Shown: positions 1 to 5,363 of the stretch, one piece after another
Layout of the letters: every line of letters starts with the position of its first letter
Position numbering within the stretch: the first letter of the stretch is position 1
Origin: Clostridiales bacterium UBA8960
Lineage (GTDB): Bacteria; Bacillota; Clostridia; Peptostreptococcales; Acidaminobacteraceae
Direction of reading: 5' to 3'
DNA length: 6,981 bases
Assembly (NCBI GenBank): GCA_003482695.1
Contig: DMYC01000307.1
Span: forward strand, 3,589-10,569
Translations under genes and position numbers: made by a program
Notes under the pieces: model-generated
Told to the model about the DNA's origin: nothing
Seen by the model: the letters and a program-made list of their open reading frames with translations, nothing else
Database searches by the model: none

Positions 1-20
1 AAGTTGCCTATGAAAGACAT
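1..20 (-). CDS. 5' end of a minus-strand gene, product unknown (partial)
   Basis: Read on the minus strand, an ATG at 20-18 opens a frame M-S-F-I-G-N that runs off the left edge of the window. A clean GGAGG Shine-Dalgarno site (29-33) lies 8 nt before the ATG, and a promoter-like pair lies upstream (53-81). Only six codons plus two bases are visible, so no function can be given. The gene is divergent from the exonuclease-BRCT gene that starts at 137. The call rests on the ribosome binding site plus start plus promoter, not on protein similarity. Confidence 0.5.
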
Positions 21-52
21 AATATTTTCCTCCGTCGTTTATTATAGTCTTT

Positions 53-81
53 ATTATAATACGGGCACATCAAAATGTCGT
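53..81 (-). promoter_or_regulatory. Sigma-A-like promoter for the leftmost minus-strand gene
   Basis: On the minus strand, a -35 box ACGACA (76-81, four of six matches to TTGACA) is followed after exactly 17 bp by a perfect -10 box TATAAT (53-58). The predicted transcript would start near 46, giving a leader of about 26 nt that includes the GGAGG at 29-33. A second minus-strand TATAAT at 41-46 would start transcription inside the ribosome binding site, so it is the weaker choice. Confidence 0.42.
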
Positions 82-107
82 TAGGATTAGATTAGAATCA
101 AAAGAAA

Positions 108-116
108 TGTTATAAT
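108..116 (+). promoter_or_regulatory. Extended -10 promoter for the exonuclease-BRCT gene
   Basis: TGtTATAAT at 108-116 is a perfect extended -10 element. The best -35 candidate is TTAGAT (87-92), a poor match with an 18-bp spacer, as expected when an extended -10 compensates. The predicted start of transcription (about 123) falls at the first base of the GGGAGGG ribosome binding site (123-129), so the leader would be only about 14 nt. That is unusually short. Either the leader really is minimal, or another start upstream contributes; a plus-strand TATAAT also occurs at 55-60, but it has no good -35. Confidence 0.4.
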
Positions 117-136
117 TTAGTCGGGAGGGCGTTAAT

Positions 137-1021
137 ATGGCCAAGTTTACTTTTTTCGATGTTGAAACGCCAAACTATAATAATGACCGAATCAGTTCAG
201 TGGGAATCGTGGTCGTAGAAGATGGCATCACAATACTCGAAGCGAACTATCTTGTGAACCCTGAAGTGAGATTTGATCCATTCAACATCAAACTTACAGG
301 CATTACGCCTTTCATGGTAAGTGATGCGCCGACGTTTGACGTTTTATGGGCTGAGTTAAAACCTTACTTTGATGGTAGCATCATCGTGGCGCATAATGCG
401 ACGTTTGATTTAGGTGTGCTGACGATGACGCTAGCACATTATGGGATAGAGATTCCACATTTCAATTACATTTGTACGGTCGTTTTGGCAAAACGCTTTT
501 TACGATATCGCAAAAACAGTCTCGATTACTTATGCGCAACACTCGGTGTACTTTTGGAAAGGCATCATGAAGCACTTTCTGATGCAAGAGGGTGCCAAGG
601 CATTTTTTACCATATAGTTGAGCACTACGGCTATAGTGATGATCTCGTTCAAACCTTTTATAAACCGCATCTGAGAGGGAAGTCGGTCGTGGTAAGGCCT
701 CAAAAGACACCTGTAAATCAAGTGAAGTTCACACTTGCTTCCACCACAGACAGTGTGCAAATTAGAGATAAAGTTTTTTGCCTTACAGGGGATTTTAGAT
801 TTGGGTCAAAGACGGATGTAGAGCTGTTTATCTTAGCAAGAGGCGGCCAAGTGGTGAACCAAGTGACCCGTCAAGTTGACTATTTGCTCGTAGGGGCGTT
901 AGGAAGTCCACTTTGGGCTTATGGCAATTATGGAATGAAAGTCAAAAGAGCGTTTGAATGTAGAAACGCAGGCACGGGGATGGATGTTGTACTAGAGGCG
1001 GATTTTTTTAGTCAATTATAG
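137..1021 (+). CDS. DnaQ-like (DEDDh) 3'-5' exonuclease with C-terminal BRCT domain
   Basis: This is a 294-residue protein with two domains. Residues about 3-165 form an RNase T/DnaQ-type exonuclease with the whole DEDDh set visible: D8 and E10 in FFDVET, D91 in HNATFD, and H144 and D149 in HHEALSDA. It should remove nucleotides from 3' ends using two metal ions. Residues about 211-294 form a BRCT domain (VFCLTGDF, ARGGQVV, DYLLVG, then a C-terminal EADFF), of the kind at the end of bacterial DNA ligase LigA, which binds DNA ends or protein partners. A linker of about 45 residues joins them. The start is chosen for GGGAGGG (123-129), 7 nt before the ATG, and because the catalytic strand begins right after it. 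The gene is a single transcription unit. It is related to the proofreading subunit family and to PolC and DinG exonuclease domains, but it lacks any polymerase or helicase domain, so a repair or DNA-end processing role is inferred. The enzyme class is secure; the cellular role is not. Confidence 0.9.
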   Translation: MAKFTFFDVETPNYNNDRISSVGIVVVEDGITILEANYLVNPEVRFDPFNIKLTGITPFMVSDAPTFDVLWAELKPYFDGSIIVAHNATFDLGVLTMTLAHYGIEIPHFNYICTVVLAKRFLRYRKNSLDYLCATLGVLLERHHEALSDARGCQGIFYHIVEHYGYSDDLVQTFYKPHLRGKSVVVRPQKTPVNQVKFTLASTTDSVQIRDKVFCLTGDFRFGSKTDVELFILARGGQVVNQVTRQVDYLLVGALGSPLWAYGNYGMKVKRAFECRNAGTGMDVVLEADFFSQL

Positions 1022-1029
1022 TGCAAAAC

Positions 1030-1073
1030 AAAGCACCTAGCAGAAAGGTTCAACCGTTTCTGTCAGGTGCTTT
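1030..1073. terminator. Long hairpin between convergent genes, probable bidirectional terminator
   Basis: The 9-bp arms AAAGCACCT (1030-1038) and AGGTGCTTT (1065-1073) pair perfectly. Inside them, CAGAAA (1041-1046) pairs with TTTCTG (1057-1062), and GGT/ACC closes a small loop. On the minus strand the hairpin begins 3 nt after the stop of the HD-GYP gene and is followed by TTTGTTTT, a fair U-tract. On the plus strand it begins 8 nt after the exonuclease stop and ends in TTTCAATTATT, a weaker tail. It therefore serves the minus-strand gene best and probably both. Confidence 0.8.
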
Positions 1074-1076
1074 CAA

Positions 1077-2138
1077 TTATTCACCGTATATTTTTTGCAG
1101 TTCGCCGCTATCGGCCATCTCTAACAAGAAACCTACAAGTTCTTGGTCAAGTTTGCCATTTTCTGCATCAGATTTCAGGATGTTTAAAGCTTTTTCAAGC
1201 GGCATGCCCTTTCTATATGGCCTGTCTGTATAAAGCGCATCGAAAATATCGGAAATCGTGATAATGCGTGTTTCGACAGAGATTTCATCTGCTTTTAGTC
1301 CGTTTGGATAACCACTGCCATCGAGTTTTTCGTGATGAGAAAGCACCATTTCAGATGGCTTTTGTAAAGCACTGATTGGCCGAATGATTCTGGCGCCAGC
1401 CTCTGGATGATTTTTCATAATTTCAAACTCTTCTGGTGTCAGTGCACCTGGTTTATTTAGAATCGATTCAGGCGTTGATACCTTGCCAATATCGTGAATC
1501 ATCGCACCGATTTCAACATACCTAAGTTGCTCTTGACTTAGCGACTTACGGACGCCTAGTGCGAGGGCTAAATCAGAAACCCTTCTCGTATGGTTATCCG
1601 TATACGCGTCTTTTGCCTCGACCAGATTCGTTAAGCTGACGATAAACTCTAGAACATTGCCCATTTCTTTATCAAAATCGCGTCTGAGAAGGTCGTATAA
1701 CCTCGAGATCTCCTGATTCTTTTTTTCGATCACGACAAGCTTTTGACTGAGTTCGTTTTCAAGCTTGCCTTTTTCGATGCCATTTTGAATCACCTTGATG
1801 AGCTCGTGGTTGTCCCATGGTTTTTCCAGATAATAATATAGACCGAGGTCGTTAATACTTTTAATCGCACTCTCTTTATCTGAATAACCCGTTAGCAAAA
1901 TGGGAACGATGTGAGGTTGCTTCTCTTTGATGAGAGAGAGAAGATCAAGCCCGTTCATGTAAGGCATAATGAAATCAGAGATGACTAAATCGATCTTCCC
2001 ACTTTCCAGTATACCGCTTTCAATGAGTGTCTTTGGGTTATTAAACGTAATCACTTCGTAGTCCAACATCATCTCGATGAGTGTTGATAAGGTGGACGTG
2101 ATCATTATTTCATCATCTATCAGTAAAATCTTGCTCAT
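1077..2138 (-). CDS. Response regulator with REC receiver and HD-GYP phosphodiesterase output
   Basis: This 353-residue cytoplasmic protein has a CheY-like receiver at about 1-120 with the acidic pair D8/D9, phosphoacceptor D55 (SDFIMPYMNG), T83 and K106 (EKPW). A charged, coiled-coil-like linker (about 121-160) leads to an HD-GYP domain at about 165-350. The HD-GYP ligands are all present: H183 (NHTRRV), H215-D216 with IGK, H244 (NHPEAG), H268-H269 and D297, plus the signature DGSGYP (273-278). Such domains hydrolyse cyclic-di-GMP, and in the family phosphorylation of the receiver controls the output. The position four residues before H183 is Y179; the extra glutamate of the trinuclear iron subtype is missing, so a binuclear site is expected. 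AGGAG (2144-2148), 5 nt before the ATG, fixes the start. The gene is divergent from a sensor kinase, its likely partner. The overall layout is like RpfG, but I would not assign that name. Confidence 0.93.
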   Translation of the reverse strand: MSKILLIDDEIMITSTLSTLIEMMLDYEVITFNNPKTLIESGILESGKIDLVISDFIMPYMNGLDLLSLIKEKQPHIVPILLTGYSDKESAIKSINDLGLYYYLEKPWDNHELIKVIQNGIEKGKLENELSQKLVVIEKKNQEISRLYDLLRRDFDKEMGNVLEFIVSLTNLVEAKDAYTDNHTRRVSDLALALGVRKSLSQEQLRYVEIGAMIHDIGKVSTPESILNKPGALTPEEFEIMKNHPEAGARIIRPISALQKPSEMVLSHHEKLDGSGYPNGLKADEISVETRIITISDIFDALYTDRPYRKGMPLEKALNILKSDAENGKLDQELVGFLLEMADSGELQKIYGE

Positions 2139-2160
2139 ATGTACTCCTAACCGTTATAAT
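2131..2160 (+). promoter_or_regulatory. Candidate promoter for the sensor kinase gene
   Basis: A perfect plus-strand -10 box TATAAT lies at 2155-2160, with TTGCTC (2131-2136, three of six matches) 18 bp upstream as a weak -35. Transcription would start near 2167 and leave a leader of roughly 80 nt before the preferred start at 2246. The -35 would overlap the first codons of the divergent HD-GYP gene, so the two promoters could interfere. A second weak option is TTATCA (2174-2179) with TATATA (2198-2203). No clear minus-strand promoter for the HD-GYP gene was found here. Confidence 0.3.
2144..2148 (-). promoter_or_regulatory. Ribosome binding site of the HD-GYP regulator
   Basis: AGGAG on the minus strand, 5 nt before the ATG at 2138-2136. 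It settles the start of the receiver domain, whose first strand (KILLIDDE) begins at the third residue. Confidence 0.75.
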
Positions 2161-2180
2161 GATAATAAGTATTTTATCAT
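2159..2180. repeat. Inverted repeat in the divergent kinase/regulator intergenic region
   Basis: ATGATAA (2159-2165) and TTATCAT (2174-2180) are perfect 7-bp arms separated by 8 bp. The site lies between the two divergent genes and directly after the TATAAT at 2155-2160, where a bound protein would block transcription of the kinase. It is AT-rich, so chance is a real alternative. The HD-GYP regulator has no DNA-binding domain and so cannot be the binder. Confidence 0.3.
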
Positions 2181-2236
2181 AAATGTTTCGTAAAAAGTAT
2201 ATAAGAGTTGTTAATCATCTATTAAGAATTTATCAC

Positions 2237-2241
2237 GGAGG
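2237..2241 (+). promoter_or_regulatory. Ribosome binding site deciding the kinase start
   Basis: GGAGG lies 4 nt before the ATG at 2246. It decides against the in-frame upstream ATG at 2183, which is preceded only by AT-rich sequence. With the later start the N-terminus becomes MAKVSIKRKIQ followed by TM1, a normal basic cytoplasmic tail. Confidence 0.8.
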
Positions 2242-2245
2242 CACT

Positions 2246-3931
2246 ATGGCTAAAGTTTCTATAAAACGAAAGATTCAAAACTCGATGTTTGTTGCAAACA
2301 TCATTACACTGGCGATTACGATCGGGGTGATTATACTCGTCACACAGTTCGCTTATGCACCAATCGGGTTTTATATAACGAAATCAGCGACATTCGACTT
2401 TCTAAAGCGCTATGAAATCGCAGTTGCAGATACGGCCATGAGAGGACCTTCCGATCACAAGTACATGGAAAACTACACGCTTTCAGAAATTATAGATGAC
2501 CTTAACACCATGATACGTGAAGAGGAGAGTGTGCCTCTAGAGATGGCGATCGCTTCGATTGAAATGGATAATGGCGCCATCATAGCAAAGTCTGAAGACG
2601 ATTACAAACGCATCATGGTACTCGCTAAGGAAGTCTATGATGACTCAAATAAATTTGGTGTAAAACTCAGTTTGCTAAAGATAGAGGCGAATATCAATGA
2701 ACACCATCTCAGCATTCCACATGATGGAAAAGTTGAAAGTTTCATCTTTGCAAATGAAGATGTAAATCGACTTTCCTTTAATGAAATTCAAATTCTCGAT
2801 GAATCTGGCCAATCGATTGGATCGGTCATCTTTGAAATGAATCCGGATTTGTTTCAACTATTCGTTTTGATGATTATCGTTTTCTTGATCCTTCTGAGCC
2901 TATTATCCGTAGGCATTGTTAAGTTGGTAAGCTATTTCTTTGCCGATGGCATCGTGAAACCGATGCATCTTGTCAACAAACAGCTTCATAGAATGGCGAC
3001 GAATGAAGACATAAGTGCATTAAGGACAAAGCTGGATCTTAAAAAACCACCACTGGAAATCAAAGAAATGATTGACCATTCAAACGCAATCATAGACAGA
3101 TACCTTTCATTCAACCACCAACTTGAACTGCAAAATGATGAACTTCAGATGCAAAATGACGAACTTCTCACCAGTCGAGAAATCATCGAAGATCAAAATA
3201 AGCAACTGATTCAAAGTGAAAAGATGGCTTCCATCGGGCAAATTGCGGCAGCGGTCGTCCATGAAATCAATACGCCAATCGGTGCGATCAAAAGCAATGC
3301 ACAGATGATGGAAATGGCTATTAACCAGGTAGTTGGTCTTGAACCATCAGAGGCAATCCAGAAAAAACTGGTACTAATGAAGAGTACTTCTGATATGATC
3401 AAAGATGCATCAAACCGCATTATCGAAATCGTTCGCAGCATCAAGAATTTTTCAAGAATCGATCAATCAGAGTTTAAGGACGCAGATTTACACGAAGCGA
3501 TCGACAGTGTGTTAACTTTAACGTCAAACCTGTGGAAAAGCAGGATCAACATAGAGAAAGCTTACGGCTTTATACCACCTGTAAATTGTTATATAGGCTT
3601 GATGAATCAAGTAATCATGAATCTGATTGTCAATGCAATCGACGCCATAGAGGAAACGGGTACCCTAACCATCACAACGGGTGTCAAGGAGGATTCTGTT
3701 TTCATAAAGATCAAAGATACTGGAATTGGAATACCCTCTGAGAACTTAAAAAGAATATTTTCTCAAGGATTCACTACAAAGCCTATGGGTGCTGGAAGCG
3801 GACTTGGCCTTGCGCTTAGTAAGGACATCATGACGAAGCATCAAGGTCATATAGATGTGGAAAGTGTCGTCGGAGAAGGCAGTACTTTCACCATGTGGAT
3901 TCCGATCAAGGCACCGGATACTAAATTTTAG
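2246..3931 (+). CDS. Membrane sensor histidine kinase, HPK4-like, with an unknown extracytoplasmic sensor domain
   Basis: The protein has 561 residues from the start at 2246. That start follows GGAGG (2237-2241) by 4 nt. An in-frame ATG at 2183 would add 21 residues but has no ribosome binding site and lies among promoter-like sequence. Order of parts: TM1 at about 17-40, an extracytoplasmic region at about 41-201 that I do not recognise, TM2 at about 203-226, and a HAMP-like segment at about 230-290 with a proline-containing IVKPM motif. A coiled coil follows at about 288-325, then the dimerisation/phosphoacceptor domain with H339 in VVHEINTP. The ATPase domain has the N box (N459 and N463 in NLIVNAIDA), G1 (D491-TGIGIP), the F box (FSQGFTTK) and G2 (GAGSGLGLAL, 515-524). 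All key residues are intact. E340 and T343 also fit the phosphatase motif of such kinases. There is no attached receiver, so it probably phosphorylates the divergent HD-GYP regulator. Confidence 0.92.
   Translation: MAKVSIKRKIQNSMFVANIITLAITIGVIILVTQFAYAPIGFYITKSATFDFLKRYEIAVADTAMRGPSDHKYMENYTLSEIIDDLNTMIREEESVPLEMAIASIEMDNGAIIAKSEDDYKRIMVLAKEVYDDSNKFGVKLSLLKIEANINEHHLSIPHDGKVESFIFANEDVNRLSFNEIQILDESGQSIGSVIFEMNPDLFQLFVLMIIVFLILLSLLSVGIVKLVSYFFADGIVKPMHLVNKQLHRMATNEDISALRTKLDLKKPPLEIKEMIDHSNAIIDRYLSFNHQLELQNDELQMQNDELLTSREIIEDQNKQLIQSEKMASIGQIAAAVVHEINTPIGAIKSNAQMMEMAINQVVGLEPSEAIQKKLVLMKSTSDMIKDASNRIIEIVRSIKNFSRIDQSEFKDADLHEAIDSVLTLTSNLWKSRINIEKAYGFIPPVNCYIGLMNQVIMNLIVNAIDAIEETGTLTITTGVKEDSVFIKIKDTGIGIPSENLKRIFSQGFTTKPMGAGSGLGLALSKDIMTKHQGHIDVESVVGEGSTFTMWIPIKAPDTKF
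3131..3166 (+). repeat. 21-bp tandem duplication encoding a heptad repeat in the kinase coiled coil
   Basis: CAAAATGATGAACTT at 3131-3145 recurs at 3152-3166 with one mismatch (a third-position change), at a period of exactly 21 bp. It encodes QNDEL-QM-QNDEL, one full heptad repeated, in the signalling helix between HAMP and the phosphoacceptor domain (residues about 296-307). The near-identity at DNA level suggests a recent internal duplication. Adding a whole heptad keeps the helical register. Confidence 0.7.
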
Positions 3932-3938
3932 ATAAAAT

Positions 3939-3981
3939 GCCCAGCTGTATCGTCATAAAGCGATTTGACTGGGCTTTTTTT
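3939..3981. terminator. Rho-independent terminator after the kinase gene, possibly bidirectional
   Basis: GCCCAG (3939-3944) pairs with CTGGGC (3969-3974), and ATCG (3949-3952) pairs with CGAT (3961-3964) further in. Seven T residues (3975-3981) follow on the plus strand. It begins 8 nt after the kinase stop codon. On the minus strand the same stem is followed by ATTTTATC, so it may also stop transcription from the hydrolase gene, which ends at 3997. Confidence 0.82.
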
Positions 3982-3996
3982 ATCATTTGTGAAATT

Positions 3997-5196
3997 CTAG
4001 CGGGTTCCGGTAAACAACGATTTAAAGAACAGGACTTCTCTTACAAAAGCATCCGTTTCATTAATCCATGGATTATGCCCTGAGTGCTCAAACCAAACCC
4101 ATGATTTATGTGGCGCTTCAAGCAGTTCGAAGTATTCTTCTGCAAGCTGTGTGGGTGCATTCAGATCATGTCGACCGATCAACATGTGCACCGGAACGTC
4201 CAAAGCGGGTGTTGTTTCGCATAAATCCAATTCGTATAGCTGCTGGTATACGTCGTTAAAGGTGTAGACGATGCCTCTAAAAAAGTTAATTTTATCGAGG
4301 ATGCCGTATTCAGGTGAAAGAATGTCCCTAATTGTATTGTAACCAGAGTTGTGAATATTGGGATTTCGCGCCATCTCGTCGTTCAAAACACCGAGGTAGG
4401 GTGCTATTTTAAATGTGATGTCTTTGCCAAAATAAGGTGGTTTTCCATTTGCGATCAGCTTGTTCATCATTTTGAAGTTGCCACTTCTGAAGGTAAGCTC
4501 AATCGCCTTTGAATAATCGAGACGCTCGGTTTCTAAAAAGTTGACCATCTGTCCGGTGGTCATTAATCCAGTGTATTTTTCAGGCGCTTTTTCCGCTAAC
4601 CTGACGCCGAGATAACTGCCCCAAGATTCGCCCATCAAATAGATTTTATCTTTTCCAAAGGCATCGATAAGATAATCGGTGAGTTCGATGCCATCTGCTA
4701 AATAATCGTCATGTGTCATGTTTTTACCACTGCCATATGACTTTCCTGAGCCCGGTTGATCCCAACCGACCACGACAAAATGTGCTTCCAGCTCATGAAG
4801 CTCATGTCTCACGGCTGCGAGCTGCGTGCCGCCGGGACCACCAGCTAGAAACAGAAGAATCGGTGCCGCTTGATCTTCGCCTCTAATACTGATCCATTGC
4901 TTTCTTCCGTTAAATTCGACTTCTCTTAATTCGGAAATGGCATTCTCGCCATCAATTCTAGGCGTACCCACGGTGCGTTGACTCAGTACGACCACGATCG
5001 CTAAAACCAAAAACATAAGACCGAGCTGATAGATGTCCTTTAAGACTGTCTTTTGATTGATTTTAGGGCGCTTACCCAACATGAGTTTTACCATATAAAT
5101 CAGGCCTTTGATGACTGCGAAACCAAAGAATAGCAGCAGTGACAAAAGCATCAGCATGAACAAAATATTTAGGATATTTTGAATAATTGTTGTCAT
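3997..5196 (-). CDS. Membrane-anchored alpha/beta hydrolase, proline-iminopeptidase-like (S33 type)
   Basis: This protein has 399 residues. Two hydrophobic helices (about 8-37 and 56-71), separated by a basic loop (GKRPKINQK), anchor it in the membrane. From about residue 90 an alpha/beta-hydrolase fold begins. The oxyanion-hole loop is AGGPGG (118-123), followed by WDQPGSGKS (145-153) as in proline iminopeptidases and tricorn-factor relatives. The nucleophile is S191 in GESWGS, a helical lid lies at about 212-310, the acid is D344 in GRHDLNAP and the histidine is H374 in HSGHNPW. The triad is complete. Soluble iminopeptidases are about 300 residues, so the extra length is the N-terminal anchor. 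By helix number the catalytic domain could face either side; the basic loop between the helices suggests both termini outside. Aminopeptidase activity is the family expectation, but esterase or another hydrolase is possible. GGAGG (5202-5206), 5 nt upstream, supports the start. It is divergent from a LuxR-type regulator. Confidence 0.88.
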   Translation of the reverse strand: MTTIIQNILNILFMLMLLSLLLFFGFAVIKGLIYMVKLMLGKRPKINQKTVLKDIYQLGLMFLVLAIVVVLSQRTVGTPRIDGENAISELREVEFNGRKQWISIRGEDQAAPILLFLAGGPGGTQLAAVRHELHELEAHFVVVGWDQPGSGKSYGSGKNMTHDDYLADGIELTDYLIDAFGKDKIYLMGESWGSYLGVRLAEKAPEKYTGLMTTGQMVNFLETERLDYSKAIELTFRSGNFKMMNKLIANGKPPYFGKDITFKIAPYLGVLNDEMARNPNIHNSGYNTIRDILSPEYGILDKINFFRGIVYTFNDVYQQLYELDLCETTPALDVPVHMLIGRHDLNAPTQLAEEYFELLEAPHKSWVWFEHSGHNPWINETDAFVREVLFFKSLFTGTR

Positions 5197-5218
5197 TTAA
5201 ACCTCCAAACCATTAAGT

Positions 5219-5290
5219 GTTAGGTAAAATATGTTACCGTAGAACATCATAAGCCACGTCGCACAAAAATACACCCGACTAAAGTTAGGT
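5219..5290. promoter_or_regulatory. Candidate operator region between hydrolase and LuxR-type gene
   Basis: The 167-bp gap between the two starts (5197-5363) contains an imperfect palindrome at 5223-5238, with arms GGTAA and TTACC around an ATAT core (14 of 16 positions symmetric). GTTAGGT occurs at 5219-5225, overlapping the left arm, and again at 5284-5290, 65 bp away. TAGGTAA occurs at 5221-5227 and 5326-5332. A regulator dimer could bind the palindrome, which lies where the hydrolase promoter should be. I found no convincing -35/-10 pair for either gene here; the best -10-like strings on the plus strand are TAAACT (5319-5324) and TATAGG (5324-5329). Confidence 0.35.
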
Positions 5291-5363
5291 TTATATCGTA
5301 CAAATCGCCACTTTGATGTAAACTATAGGTAAGTCAATGGATTAAGGTCAAAATGGAGGTCTC

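Noticed and set aside
81..95. TTAG repeated three times (81-84, 87-90, 92-95)
   Set aside because: The units are very short and unevenly spaced in AT-rich intergenic DNA; no support for a functional repeat.
462..760. Minus-strand open frames opposite the exonuclease gene (462-710 and 530-760)
   Set aside because: Both lie wholly inside the exonuclease-BRCT gene, have no ribosome binding site, and encode cysteine- and arginine-rich sequence without domains; they are antisense shadows.
1021..1261. Plus-strand open frames across the terminator and the end of the HD-GYP gene (1021-1233 and 1067-1261)
   Set aside because: They start in or before the hairpin, overlap the catalytic coding strand of the HD-GYP gene and show no start signals.
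2153..2158. Minus-strand TATAAC as -10 box for the HD-GYP gene
   Set aside because: It would start transcription at about 2146, inside the AGGAG ribosome binding site at 2144-2148, and has no good -35.
3532..3741. Plus-strand open frame inside the kinase ATPase domain
   Set aside because: It is out of frame with an intact HATPase domain and has a low-complexity product; a shadow.
4068..4259. Plus-strand open frame opposite the hydrolase C-terminus
   Set aside because: It covers the codons for the catalytic D344/H374 region of the hydrolase and lacks a ribosome binding site.
5197..5363. Possible cyclic-di-GMP or other riboswitch in the leader of the LuxR-type gene or hydrolase
   Set aside because: Considered because of the HD-GYP gene nearby, but I see no conserved riboswitch core or long stem ending in a T-run; only short palindromes and repeated motifs.
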